Positions 28,466 through 39,649 of a DNA stretch of 64,000 nt are shown piece after piece (position 1 is the first letter of the stretch; each line of letters opens with the position of its first letter). The notes below the pieces were generated by a model, which was not told where the DNA came from, did not search any database, and was given only the letters and a program-made list of their open reading frames with translations. The position numbers and the translations under genes were made by a program. The stretch is from Arion vulgaris (taxonomy: Eukaryota; Mollusca; Gastropoda; Stylommatophora; Arionidae), in NCBI GenBank assembly GCA_020796225.1, contig CM036756.1, positions 46,541,363 through 46,605,362 of the forward strand, given 5' to 3'.

Positions 28466-28737
28466 TTAGACAAAAACTGTATAAGAGAAAGAAAGAAAAC
28501 AATAATGATGTGTATAATCTCTTCATACTGTATTTAATATTGCTTACTTTAAACAAAAAGTAATATATTGTTTCGTTGCATCGCTATTCTAAGTAACGAA
28601 GGAAAAGTACATTCCTTCATTTTACTGATACTAGAACACACACTGACCAATCGATGTAGACCAGACGTACAAATATTTAATCAGACTTCGACAATGTTTT
28701 AATAAAGACTGTCTATATCTTTATAACACAGAGAGAG
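28466..28737. other. Unassigned
   Basis: AT-rich, nothing seen. Confidence 0.3.
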
Positions 28738-28805
28738 AAGGTCATAGCTTCATGTGGAAAATAGGATCAAATCCTGTATTGATGATGGTGACAACAAACG
28801 CTGAT
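28738..28805 (-). repeat. Dispersed repeat, inverted copy of 19995-20080
   Basis: aaggtcatagcttcatgtgg followed by aaaataggatcaaatcctgt and attgatgatg is the reverse complement of the segment near 20010-20075. Function and family unknown. Confidence 0.7.
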
Positions 28806-28949
28806 ATTATGAGGGCAAGAACACAATTAGGGGGAGAAAAAGTTTGTTATTTTATTCTTTTCTAAATGGCCATGTTTCCATAGATGGTCGTCTCCCGCGT
28901 GACACAGAAAGTGGACAAAGGTGATGGACGGTAATCATTTTCCTCTTTA

Positions 28950-29212
28950 CTAAAAGCCCAAATTTCGTGGCGTCCGTGTGGATAGTCAATCGTGAAGAAA
29001 TGATTGAGAGTGAAATTGATGAAATGATTGCTGAAGAAATGATTGAGAGTGAAATTGATGAAATGATTGCTGAAGAAATGGATAAAGGGAACGACGATGA
29101 CTGATCAAGAAAGGAAAGATGAAGAAAGTGATGTACAAGTTTTTGATGTGGAAGTTGATGAAGATATTTATGCAGTAACCGATGAAGTCATTGATAAATG
29201 CATTGATTGAGG
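28950..29212 (+). CDS. Acidic repeat frame, possible exon
   Basis: The plus strand reads VNREEMIESEIDEMIAEE with the 13-residue unit EEMIESEIDEMIA in tandem (39 bp twice, about 28998-29075), ending MDKGNDDD. An overlapping frame follows from 29097: MTDQERKDEESDVQVF, then VDEDIYAVTDEVIDKCID. The acidic, helix-prone composition continues in the 24-bp array in a third frame. ttttcctctttactaaaag at about 28939 could be a 3' splice site. It may be a decayed low-complexity gene or simply expanded repeat. No homology. Confidence 0.3.
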
Positions 29213-29880
29213 AATGTATAAAGGAATTGATGGAGGAGTGTATAAAGGAATTGATGGAGGAGTGTATAAAGAAATTGATGGAGGAGTGTATAAAGAAAAT
29301 TGATGGAGGAGTGTATAAATGAAATTGATGGAGAGAGTGTATAAAAGGAATTGATGGAGGAATGTATAGAGGAATTGATGGAGGAGGGGATAAAGAAATT
29401 GATGGAGGAGTGTATACAGTAATTGATGGAGGAGTGTATACAGTAATTGATGGAGGAGTGTATAAAGGAATTGATTGAGGAGTGTATAAAGGAATTGATT
29501 GAGGCGTGTATAAAGGAATTTATGGAGGAGTGTATAAAGGAATTGATGGAGGAGTGTATAAAGGAATTGAATGAGGAGTGTATAAAGAAATTGATGGAGG
29601 AGTGTATAAAGGAATTGATGGCGGAGTGTATAAAGAAATTGAATGAGGAGTGTATAAAGGAATTGATGGAGGAGTGTATAAAGGAATTGATTGAGGAGTG
29701 TATAAAGGAATTGATGGAGGAGTGTATAAAGGAATTGAATGAGGAGTGTAAAAAGGAATTGATGGAGGAGTGTATACAGAAATTGAAAGAGGAGTGTATA
29801 AAGAAATTAATGGAGGAGTGGGTAAAAGAATTGACGAAGGAGTGTATAAAGGAATTGATGAAGGAATTGTTGACAAGAGA
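29190..29880. repeat. 24-bp tandem repeat, about 28 copies
   Basis: Unit gaattgatggaggagtgtat followed by aaag. Small indels in the first 250 bp, regular from 29440 on. Regular units encode EECIKELM on the plus strand (8 codons per unit). The minus strand is also open (PLYTPPSI repeats, 29921-29520), so openness follows from unit length. Confidence 0.95.
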
Positions 29881-29953
29881 AATAGCTTGTAAAGTTTGCG
29901 AGAATCTGAAGAAAGATTCATGTTCAGGAGAGTGTGAGGGAAGAAGAAATTAG
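29447..29953 (+). CDS. EECIKELM-repeat frame, 168 codons, doubtful gene
   Basis: About 17 units of EECIKEL(M/I/N), strongly acidic and helix-forming with Ile, Leu and Cys spaced as in a coiled coil. A non-repetitive tail follows (REIACKVCENLKKDSCSGEC). The Cys-rich tail and the substitutions (K/E, N/M) that keep the frame are mild arguments for coding. The indels upstream and the open antisense frame argue against. The start at 29447 lies inside the array and is arbitrary. Confidence 0.25.
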   Translation: MMEECIKELIEECIKELIEACIKEFMEECIKELMEECIKELNEECIKKLMEECIKELMAECIKKLNEECIKELMEECIKELIEECIKELMEECIKELNEECKKELMEECIQKLKEECIKKLMEEWVKELTKECIKELMKELLTREIACKVCENLKKDSCSGECEGRRN

Positions 29954-30099
29954 AGAGACAGAGAGAAAGAGAGATAGAGATAGAGAGAGAGAGGGAGCTG
30001 CACTACCAGAATCATGTGAAAAATTGGGGAATAGACAGAACAAAAACAAATGAGACAGTTTTGATGGAGAGTTGGTGTAAAGTATGCCTTGTGAATTGA
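29954..30099. repeat. Purine-rich spacer with (agag)n
   Basis: gagagacagagagaaagaga microsatellite at about 29952-29995, then spacer to the 42-bp array. Confidence 0.6.
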
Positions 30100-30104
30100 T
30101 GAGT

Positions 30105-31795
30105 TTATGCACGGGAAAGCACACGAATATGTGTTAGCAAGTGAGAAGCCGAGTATGAAAGTACGGGAGTATGTGTTAGCAAGTGAGAAGCCGAGTATGA
30201 AAGTATGTGAGTATGTGTTAGCAAGTGAGAAGCCAAGTATGAAAGTATGTGAGTATGTGTTAGCAAGTGAGAAGCCGAATATGAAAGTATGTGAGTATGT
30301 GTTAGCAAGTGAGAAGCCAAGTATGAAACTATGTGAGTATGTGTTAGCAAATGAGAAGCCGAGTATGAAAGTATGTGTTAGCAAATGAGAAGCCGAGTAT
30401 GAAAGTATGTGAGTATGTGTTAGCAAGTGAGAAGCTGAGTATGAAAGTATGTGAGTATGTGTTAGCAAGTGAGAAGCCGACTGTGAAAGTACCTGAGTAT
30501 GTGCTAGCAAGTGAGAAACCGAGTATGAAAGTATGTGTTAGCAAGTGAGAAGCCTAGTATGAAAGTATGTGTTAGCAAGTGAGAAGCCGAGTATGAAAGT
30601 ATGTGAGTACGTGTTAGCAAGTGAGAAGCCAAGTATGAAAGTATGTGAGTATGTGTTAGCAAGTGAGAAGCCGAGTATAAAAGTATGTGAGTATGTGTTA
30701 GCAGAGTGAGAAGCCAAGTATGAAAGTATGTGAGTATGTGTAGTTAATGAGAGTGTAGAAGCGAAACTAGTGAAATGTAGCCGTGAGTAATAGTGTAGCA
30801 AGTGAGAAACCGAGTATGAAAGTATGTGTTAGCAAGTGAGAAGCCGAGTATGAAAGTATGTGTTAGCAGAGTGAGAAGTGCATGAGTATGAAAGTATGTG
30901 AGTATGTGTTAGCAAGTGAGAAGCTGAGTATGAAAGTATGTGAGTATGTGTTAGCAAGTGAGAAGCCGATGAGTATGTGTTAGCAAGTGAGAAGCCAGTA
31001 TGAAAGTATGTTAGCAAGTGAGAAACCGAGTATGAAGTGTGGTATGTACAAGTGAGAAGCCGAGTATGAAAGTATGTGAGTATGTGTTAGCAAGTGAGAA
31101 GCCAGTATGAAAGTATGTGAGTAGTGTAGCAGTAGCAAAGTATGAGTAGTTAGCTGAAGTGATGAAAGTACCTAGTATGTTAGAAGTGAGAAACCGAGTA
31201 TGAAAGTATGTGAGTACGTGTATTAGCAAGTGAGAAGCCAGTATGAAAGTATGTGAGTATGTGTTAGCGTGAGAGCAGTATAAAGTATGTAGTATGTGTA
31301 GATGAGAAGCCAAGTATGAAAGTATGTGAGTATGTGTTAGCAAGTGAGAAGCCGACTGTGAAAGTACCTGAGTATGTGCTAGCAAGTGAGAAACCGAGTA
31401 TGAAAGTATGTGTTAGCAAGTGAGAAGCCGAGTATGAAAGTATGTGTTAGCAAGTGAGAAGCCGAGTATGAAAGTATGTATGTGTTAGCAAGTGAGAAGC
31501 CGAGTATGAAAGTATGTGAGTATGTGTTAGCAAGTGAGAAGCCGAGTATGTGTTAGCAAGTGAGAAGCCGAGTATGAAAGTATGTGTTAGCAAGTGAGAA
31601 ACCGAGTATGAAAGTATGTGAGTATGTGTTAGCAAGTGAGAAGCCGAGTATGAAAGTATGTGAGTACGTGTTAGCAAGTGAGAAGCCGAGTATGAAAGTA
31701 TGTGAGTACGTGTTAGCAAGTGAGAAGCTGAGTATGAAAGTATGTGAGTATGTGTTATCAAGTGAGAAGCCGAGTATGAAATTAGGTGTTACCAT
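30105..31795. repeat. 42-bp minisatellite, about 40 copies
   Basis: Unit tatgtgttagcaagtgagaa followed by gccgagtatgaaagtatgtg and ag (42 bp). 34-bp and shorter forms lack the duplicated tatgtgag. In frame it gives EYVLASEKPSMKVC; the antisense is open too (HTHILSYSASHLLT). The block 30730-31320 is much more indel-rich than either side. Not a gene. Confidence 0.95.
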
Positions 31796-31924
31796 GCATG
31801 TAATAAATGCTGAGTTCTAGAAAGTAAATATAAAACTACTTTTTGTGAATAACTTTATGAATAGAAGAGTACTGGCAGTCAAGTGTGGGAGTACCTTTTA
31901 GGTAATAACAGTTATAAATGTATA

Positions 31925-32090
31925 AACGTGTGTGTGAGTGTGGTAGTAGTGGTATACAAATGTGGTAGTAGTGGTATGTATGTGTGGTAGTATTGGTGTG
32001 TAAGTGTGGTAGTAGTGGCATGTAAGTGTGGTAGTAGTGGCATGTAAGTGTGGTAAAAATGATATGTAAGTGTGGTAAGTAAAAAAAGTC
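31925..32090. repeat. About 22-bp degenerate minisatellite
   Basis: gtgtggtagtagtggtatgt-like units, about seven, with variants (tggcatgtaa, taaaaatgatatg). Ends at gtcgttacatcg. Confidence 0.75.
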
Positions 32091-32179
32091 GTTACATCGC
32101 TTTGCTACCATTTCTGAAAGTATGTTGGGAGTTTGTATAGGGCATATGAATTAAGGCCGTTTGTTAGAAGCTGTCACCA

Positions 32180-32305
32180 CTAGTGTGTCCAGGTCATTGG
32201 TTTTATTTCCCCCCAAACTATTCGATCTTACTGAGGATTCGAACAGATGACGTTCAGGAAACATCACCACGTTTAACCATTTGGCCACCCAGTGCGAAAG
32301 TAAGT
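32180..32305 (-). mobile_element. tRNA-like SINE head (family unassigned)
   Basis: On the minus strand the A box tggccaaatgg matches TRGYNNARNNG exactly, and the B box tgttcgaatcc matches 10 of 11 positions, about 43 bp apart. The following body (agtttgggggga) is short. I could not fold a full cloverleaf with confidence, so a SINE head is more likely than a functional tRNA. Confidence 0.5.
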
Positions 32306-32479
32306 ACCTGAACGTAATAGTGGTAACATAGGTATGTACATTTTGTAGTACTAATATTTATGTGAGAAAGTCAATGCGTAAACGCACACCCTCACAGACA
32401 CACACTCCCTCCAACACACGTGCAGACACTCACATAATATAAAAAAATATACAAAAGCAATAAACACGGATAGACACAG

Positions 32480-33412
32480 AAAAAAGAGAGATAGAATAGG
32501 GACATTGGAAGACCAAGAAAAAAGAGAGATAGAATAGGGACATTGGAAGACCAAGAAAAAAAAGAGAGATAGAATAGGGACATTGGAAGACCAAGAAAAA
32601 AAGAAGAGATAGAATAGGGACATTGGAAGACCAAGAAAAAAAAGAGAGAGATAGAATAAGGGACATTGGAAGACCAAGAAAAAAAAGAGAGATAGAATAG
32701 GGACATTGGAAGACCAAGAAAAAAGAGAGATAGAATAGGGACATTGGAAGACCAAGAAAAAAAAGAGAGATAGAATAGGGACATTGGAAGACCAAGAAAA
32801 AAAAGAGAGATAGAATAGGGACATTGGAAGACGAAGAAAAAAAAGAGAGATAGAATAGGGACATTGGAAGACCAAGAAAAAAAAGAGAGATAGAATAAAG
32901 GACATTGGAAGACCAAGAAAAAAAAGAGAGATAGAATAAAGGACATTGGAAGACCAAGAAAAAAAAGAGAGATAGAATAAGGGACATTGGAAGACCAAGA
33001 AAAAAAAGAGAGATAGAATAGGGACATTGGAAGACCAAGAAAAAAAAGAGAGAGATAGAATAGGGACATTGGAAGACCAAGAAAAAAAAGAGAGAGATAG
33101 AATAAGGGACATTGGAAGACCAAGAAAAAAAAGAGAGATAGAATAGGGACATTGGAAGACCAAGAAAAAAAAGAGAGATAGAATAGGGACATTGGAAGAC
33201 CAAGAAAAAAAAGAGAGATAGAATAGGGACATTGGAAGACCAAGAAAAAAAAGAGAGATAGAATAAAGGACATTGGAAGACCAAGAAAAAAAAGAGAGAT
33301 AGAATAAGGGACATTGGAAGACCAAGAAAAAAAAGAGAGATAGAATAAAGGACATTGGAAGACCAAGAAAAAAAAGAGAGATAGAATAAGGGACATTGGA
33401 AGACCAAGAAAA
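32480..33412. repeat. 38-42-bp minisatellite, about 24 copies
   Basis: Unit gagagatagaatagggacat followed by tggaagaccaag and a run of 5-8 A. Length varies mainly by A-run and (ag)n slippage (aagg or agg before gacatt). The polypurine plus strand leaves all three minus frames open (331-355 codons of FFLVFQCPYSISL type), which are artefacts. Confidence 0.95.
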
Positions 33413-33589
33413 ACAAGCACAACATTCATATAAAACACTCTCCAGCGATCTCTGGTCATGTGATTAGTTTACCGTGGACCACAAACTGGGCAATCAGCTT
33501 CAGGTCTGTCAGGTTTCTCTAAAGCTTAGTTTTTATGTCGACTGGGTAAAACATTCAAGAACTATTTTTAACAAGTGGCGATTTTTTCT

Positions 33590-33720
33590 CATCCTTGACG
33601 CCCGTCTCAGTTTTACCAACACTGAGCAGACGTAAATCTGAGAGGAAGAGGGATAACCGAAATCGAACCTGCGAGTTCCCGATTACCGTCCCTTTGTCAC
33701 TTAAGAACTAAAAGCAGTCA
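33590..33720 (-). mobile_element. tRNA-like SINE head
   Basis: The minus strand holds gcaggttcgatttcgg (B box ggttcgatttc) with an A-box-like tgacaaaggga upstream. The body after the head (ctcttcctctcagatttacg) ends about 33600. No TSD. Confidence 0.4.
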
Positions 33721-34044
33721 GTAGGATCGTAACTTTCTTTGCTTGAAGTTGTGCTAAATGAAAATATGCAGTTTAATATATTAGATCAAAGACATCGATA
33801 ACCAACACGTTTAAATAGTCATCTTTAGATATTTTGCCTGATATTTCAAACATCCTCAAGATTAAAAGTTTCATTGACAGACAAGGAGCCTACGACCATT
33901 AGAGGTAGGTTGTTTAAAACATGTAATTTCTGTGTGGTTGTGTTATTTATGTATTTATGTTGTAACTGTGTCAAATATTTTCTACTGATTGTTACTATTA
34001 TCTAAGTTATATACAAGATATTAATGTGGTTGTTTAAATAATGT
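33721..34044. other. Unassigned
   Basis: AT-rich spacer before the 31-bp array. Nothing seen. Confidence 0.3.
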
Positions 34045-34375
34045 TACAGCCGGTGTTGTTACTATTATCTAAGTTATCAGCCGGTGTTATTACTAATATT
34101 CAAGTTATCAGCCGGTGTTGTTACTAACATCTAAGTTATCAGCCGGTGTTATTACTATTAATTAAGTTATCAGCCGGTGTTATTACTAATATTTAAGTTA
34201 TCAGCCGGTGTTGTTACTAACATCTAAGTTATCAGCCGGCGTTGTTAGTAATATTTTAGTAGCAGCCGGTGTTGTAACCAATATCCTTGTCATCAGCCGG
34301 TGTCGTTACTAACATCTAAGTTATCAGCTCGTGTTTTTACTAACATCTAAGTTATCAGCCGATGTTGTGGTGTTG
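34045..34375. repeat. 31-bp minisatellite (gccggtgtt type), about 10 copies
   Basis: Unit ttatcagccggtgttgttac followed by taacatctaag, 31 bp, moderately diverged. Closely related to the array at 36905-37172, in which gccggtg is gacggtg. Confidence 0.9.
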
Positions 34376-34479
34376 TTATTATAGTCTGTTTAACAACTCA
34401 TAATAATAATTCTTCTCATACCGTTCGTTACTACCTGAATTATCTTATAGTCGCGTCTTACTGTACACTATATCGTCAA

Positions 34480-35925
34480 TGTTTGGTGCCATTGCCTATA
34501 TCCAGCCTGTATTCAACTGGAGACTCAACAAAATCTGTCTCAATACTCCGTTCCATGAAGAAACATGGAGAACCTGAAAGTATTTCTCCATACGCCTCTA
34601 TCTGGGCAACTCGCTCAATCTCCTCCATGGAACTGAGACCGATATTCCCTGCCTCTCTCAGCAAAGTTCGTTTCAGGGTCTCTTTAGGTCGGCCTCTCTT
34701 TCTTGAACCCTTTGCATCTCACTTCAATGCCTGCTTTGATATTCGTTGATCATTTCTCCTCAAGGTGTGCCCAACATATCTCCATCTTCTCTTTCTTATA
34801 ACAGTTGTCACTAGTGGTTGACCAGACATGTCTCCGATTTCATCACTTCTCCTGAATTCGTTCCATTTTATATTCATTATTTTTCGCAGACATCTATTTT
34901 CAAATGCATTCAACTTGTTTTTATATCTTTAGTCATTTTCCAACTCTCGCTGGCATTTGTTAGGATTGATACAACATTTGAATTGAAAATTCGTAATTTA
35001 GTTTTAATACTATATAACTTGCAGTTCCATCTTTTATTTAGACTTTTAAAAGCTGATGTTGCTTTGCCAATTCGTATTATAATTTATTTTTTAACATTTC
35101 CAGTGCAATCAAAATTGCTACCTAAGTAGGTGAACTGCTCTGTTATTTTTATCATTTTAGATTCCAGTGTGATATCTGTATTACTTGCCATAGGTGTCTT
35201 CATTATATTTGTTTTTTCATAGCTTATCTGCAGTCCAACCTTTGATGCTATAGATGACAAGTTGTCTGTTTTTCTTTGCATATCTTGGTTGTTTCTACTT
35301 AACAAGGCAATATCATCTGCAAAATCCAAATCTTCTAGTTGACTATTTTCTACCCAATCTATGCCAGTTTCGCCCCTGCAACATTTTCGCATCACCCAGT
35401 CAATGGCATCTCCAAACAATAGCGGAGATAGAATACAGCCTTGCTTTATTCCGGTTTCAACCATAAACCAGTCGCTGTGTCCACCATCAGTGCGAACTGC
35501 GCACTGTGAACCATCATTGAGGCTCTTAATACAGTTTATTATTTTGTCTGGTATTCCATAGCCTCTCAGAATATTCCACAGAGAGATTCTATGTAGACTA
35601 TCAAAGGTATTTTTAAAATCGATGAAATTTAGTATGAGTGGTTGTTGCTTCTCAATATGTTCCTACAAAATTAATCGTAGGGTAATTATTTGGTCTAAGC
35701 AGCTTCTCCAGGTCTAAAACCAGCTTGTTCTTCTCTCAGGGTTGTGTACACTGCTCCTTTGATTCTATTAAGAATGATTTTGCAGAAAGTCTTGGTCATT
35801 ACTGATAATAGGGTAATCCCTCTCCAGTTGTTGCAAACATTAGACTCATGCCCACAGTCTAATGCGAATTGTAGCAAAATCATCAATTCTACAGTAGCGA
35901 AACTTTGCACCCAATCTTAGAATTA
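34480..35925 (-). mobile_element. RTE-like retrotransposon, RT to C-terminus (family A)
   Basis: In minus-strand order: 35910-35695 reads NVCNNWRGITLLSVMTKTFC, then LREEQAGFRPG (RT motifs 1-3). 35464-35084 reads GIKQGCILSPLLF (motif B), then LEDLDFADDIALLSR (motif C, both Asp kept), ISYEKTNIM (motif D) and EQFTYLGS. 34913-34719 reads RCLRKIMNIKW and IRKRRWRYVGHTLRRND. Frameshifts separate these frames, and motif A is in a broken stretch. Endonuclease missing; truncated at about 35925. A decayed copy is at 1770-2120. Confidence 0.85.
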
Positions 35926-36904
35926 TACCGACGCAAATGTCTGATGAAAAAAATGCTATAGGAAACCTGGATTTTGTAATATAACGGTTTCCTTTTGATG
36001 TTGGCGGCATATTTGGCTAGTCTGAATCGAAATTTTAGTTTTTACAATAAACACACCAATATGACATTTGATGACAAGTCTCATGCAAAGGCGTATCATC
36101 CCAGCTTATACATGGGGGCTAATGTTGATAACTGCAATAGAGTCATGAAATAAACACGAAATGTAGACATAGTTTTATTATTGTTTTTAAATAACTTACA
36201 TTACAGTTAAAGTTAGCTGCTATGTCATAATGCCATCCCCCTTTTACGTTCAGATTTGGGACTGGCAATAGCGGAGCTACTTGGAGACGTTATTTTTAAA
36301 TCGCTACTTCTTCGGTACAATGTGCGTGTGTTAACATATGTGGTAGGGAGATATCACTACAATAAAATATATCTTTTCTGAGGTTCTTGTATACTGTAGT
36401 ACAGATGTGCCTCTTTGCGGAAATGCGCGTATAGTATTTATCACACTTTCTGCATTGTAACTTAAAACTCATTGGGAATATTATATCAATGTCTGTTTTC
36501 AGAAGTCAGCAATATGACCCAATAGCCTCACACGAATTTCGATATACGCCTTTAACTAAAAGTCCGTGTTCCACTAATAACGACATTTGTTTACTACGGT
36601 CAACCCCGAATTGATTTGGTGCACCAAACATGGAAAAATTGTTTTTAAAAAACCATGGATTTCGTCTTGAATGTTGCTATTTTTGTCATCAATGTATTAA
36701 ATTGCTGTAAATATTAGTTTTCTCCAACCATGCCAATTGACGCGTTAAATATATAGCACAAAGAAGGAGACTTCTAGATGGTATGATTGTTTGAGTGGCA
36801 AAAAATATTTTGTAGCGTCGGGAACATGTGTAGTTCACATGCAAGTTTTCAAGTTATTTCATCAAATGGTTACAAAGATACACATTTTATTTGTGGGCAT
36901 GACA
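35926..36904. other. About 1 kb without recognisable feature
   Basis: No frame over 60 codons, no array, SINE box or TIR that I can see. It lies between the RTE and the second 31-bp array. Possibly single-copy sequence. Confidence 0.4.
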
Positions 36905-37172
36905 GGTTGAACGGACTATACCATCTGAACTTATCAGACGGTGTTGTTAGTAATATCTGAACTTATCAGACGGTGTTGTTAGTAATATCTGAACTTATCA
37001 GACAGTGTTGTTACTAATATTCAAGTTATCAGACGGTGTTGTTAGTAATATCTGAACTTATCAGACAGTGTTGTTACTAATATTCAAGTTATCAGACGGT
37101 GTTGTTAATAATATCTGAACTTATCAGACGGTGTTGTTACTAATATTCAAGTTATCAGACGGTGTTGTTAAT
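36905..37172. repeat. 31-32-bp minisatellite (gacggtgtt type), about 8 copies
   Basis: Units alternate between cagacggtgttgttagtaat followed by atctgaactta (31) and ...actaatattcaagttat (31). Same family as 34045-34375, 2.5 kb away. Alternation of two subtypes suggests unit pairs duplicated together. Confidence 0.9.
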
Positions 37173-37216
37173 ACGTTTTCTGTTAATGTTGTGGCTGAGG
37201 TTAAGTCTCCGCCCGT

Positions 37217-37392
37217 GACAATAGTTTTGTAATTTGGTTCACATTTCTCTTGGTATAATTGTTGTGTTATATGACAATAGTTTTGTAATTTGGTTCACAT
37301 TTCTCTTGGTATAATTGTTGTGTTATATGACAATAGTTTTGTAATTTGTTACATTTCTCTTGGTATAATTGTTGTGTTATATGACAATAGTG
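37217..37392. repeat. 56-bp tandem repeat, 3 copies
   Basis: gacaatagttttgtaatttg at 37217, 37273 and 37329, and a partial at 37383 after a 2-bp loss. The unit includes ttctcttggtataattgttg. Not related in sequence to the other 56-bp array just downstream. Confidence 0.9.
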
Positions 37393-37668
37393 TCTTCTGC
37401 TGTTTATGTGTATTGTTATTCTGTTCTAATGTCGAAGATTTATTTATTGTTATGGATAATATTTCATGTATCACTCGTTATATGTAGTTATTGCTGGATA
37501 TTTTTGTCTTCTTTCACTCCCAGATTACATCTTTATTATGTTAACACATCAACTACCACGTTCCACAGCCTGCGCTCGGTTTTTGTTGCTTTGTGCCGCA
37601 GACTGCTCCGTGATATGTTTCATTGTCAAAATAACATAACATTTACCATATCACATTCTAATCGTTAA

Positions 37669-38502
37669 CGGTTCTTAATTTATTCTTACGCATTATGTTA
37701 TAGCTAGTGAGAAAAGTACCATAACGGTTCTTAATTTATTCCTACGCATTATGTTATAGCTAGTGAGAAAAGTACCATAACGGTTCTTAATTTATTCTTA
37801 CGCATTATGTTATAGCTAGTGACAAAAGTACCATAACGGTTCTTAATTTATTCCTACGCATTATGTTATAGCTAGTGAGAAAAGTACCATAACGGTTCTT
37901 AATTTATTCCTACGCATTATGTTATAGCTAGTGACAAAAGTACCATAACGGTTCTTAATTTATTCTTACGCATTATGTTATAGCTAGTGAGAAAAGTACC
38001 ATAACGGTTCTTAATTTATTCCTACGCATTATGTTATAGCTAGTGAGAAAAGTACTTTAGCGGTTCTTAATTTATTCTTACGCATTATGTTATAGCTAGT
38101 GAGAAAAGTACCATAACGGTTCTTAATTTATTCTTACGCATTATGTTATAGCTAGTGAGAAAAGTACCATAACGGTTCTTAATTTATTCTTACGCATTAT
38201 GTTATAGCTAGTGAGAAAAGTACCATAACGGTTCTTAATTTATTCTTACGCATTATGTTATAGCTAGTGAGAAAAGTACCATAACGGTTCTTAATTTATT
38301 CTTACGCATTATGTTATAGCTAGTGAGAAAAGTACCATAACGGTTCTTAATTTATTCTTACGCATTATGTTATAGCTAGTGAGAAAAGTACCATAACGGT
38401 TCTTAATTTATTCTTACGCATTATGTTATAGCTAGTGAGAAAAGTACCATAACGGTTCTTAATTTATTCTTACGCATTATGTTATAGCTAGTGAGAAAAG
38501 TA
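37669..38502. repeat. 56-bp tandem repeat, 15 near-identical copies
   Basis: Unit cggttcttaatttattctta followed by cgcattatgttatagctagt and gagaaaagtaccataa, exact 56-bp period. Variants are limited to tattc(t/c)ta, ga(g/c)aaa and one acttta for accata. The last units (from 38080) are almost invariant. Confidence 0.95.
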
Positions 38503-38561
38503 TCTTCATTTATCATATAACATTTCATGATATTCTTCAAATTTCGCTACAAAGACAAAAA

Positions 38562-38902
38562 TAGAACTTAATTTGTAAATATATTTGCCACCGAGTGAAA
38601 ACTACAGGGTGTTCAACTTAAAAGCAGCCTGTAAATGGAGCTAATCTGTCATATATGTATGGAAATGGAAGGTTCAGTTATGACGTAGTATAGGTCAAGG
38701 TTGTGTAATGGTGTGTAATTGTAGTGCCGGAAGGGGCGATGAACAAATGTGACCTAGGACAAGCTAGTCAGAACCGGTTTAAATAGTAAATATACGAGAT
38801 GCAATGCGTACCTGGCAAATTTCTATTTATCACTGGGGCTGCTTTTAAGTTGAACACCCTGTAGAACTTAATTTGTAAATATATTTGCCGCCGAGTGAAA
38901 AA
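38562..38902. repeat. 40-bp direct repeats flanking a MITE
   Basis: tagaacttaatttgtaaata followed by tatttgcc(a/g)ccgagtgaaa occurs at 38562-38601 and 38863-38902, immediately outside the mariner-type element. Either the element landed at the edge of a pre-existing duplication or the flank was duplicated with it. Confidence 0.85.
38605..38861. mobile_element. Mariner/Tc1-type MITE, 257 bp, TA target
   Basis: A perfect 25-bp terminal inverted repeat begins CAGGGTGTTCAACTTAAAAG and continues CAGCC at both ends. TA dinucleotides at 38603-38604 and 38862-38863 fit Tc1/mariner target duplication, and CAGGGTGT is a common mariner terminus. No transposase frame. The internal sequence (gtcaaggttgtgtaatggtg) has no other copy in the window. 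Confidence 0.9.
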
Positions 38903-39118
38903 GTGAACAACAATTAATCTGGTCGCCGCAGTGTGTTTTTAAATACTGTAATCTTCTTCCTCTTCTTCTTTTCTTGAATCCTGTTTCATCTCCGAGGGCA
39001 AGAACTATAATCAGGAATGTGATCCTGTAATCATTGTGTTAGCAGAAAAAGTGCTCTGTCTCAATTTATCGAAGTCGTCTGCAGTGGCACTGGTTACTGC
39101 AATATCAGTCTTCTCTGA

Positions 39119-39337
39119 ATATCTAGCACATATAGAAGAACACATTGTCATATCTAGCACATATAGAAGAGCACATTGTCATATCTAGCACATATAGAAG
39201 AGCACATTGTCATATCTAGCACATATAGAAGAACACATTGTCATATCTAGCACATATAGAAGAACACATTGTCATATCTAGCACATATAGAAGAACACAT
39301 TGTCATATCTAGCACATATAGAAGAACACATTGTCAT
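39119..39337. repeat. 31-bp tandem repeat, 7 copies
   Basis: atatctagcacatatagaag followed by aacacattgtc (31 bp). Differences only at ga(a/g)cacattg. Unrelated to the other 31-bp families. Confidence 0.95.
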
Positions 39338-39649
39338 CTTCAAATAATAGCCGTCTATCGCAAGCGATGATGACAACAACCTCAGACGTGTGCTGCTGCA
39401 TCTCTCTACTGTGTGCGGAGGTGACTGTAGAGTCCAATCCTTGAACACAATCCCTACCTCATGTGGGGCATGCATGATCGAGGTTAGACAGGGAGGGGTG
39501 TTGTGTGTTTTGTTTTTTCGCTCAGTTTGTTTTCTCTGTGCCTCTTCCGATCCAGAAGCACTTGAGCTTTCAGCTCTTCGGCTCGGTGCCATGGACATCG
39601 TAACCCTTCGGTTTAGTGCCACGAATACCGTAAATCCGGAGAACCTGTG

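Noticed and set aside
32351..33459. Three overlapping 331-355-codon minus-strand frames
   Set aside because: The plus strand is polypurine, so all minus frames lack stops. Repeat units only; hydrophobic FFL/SLF runs are not membrane proteins.
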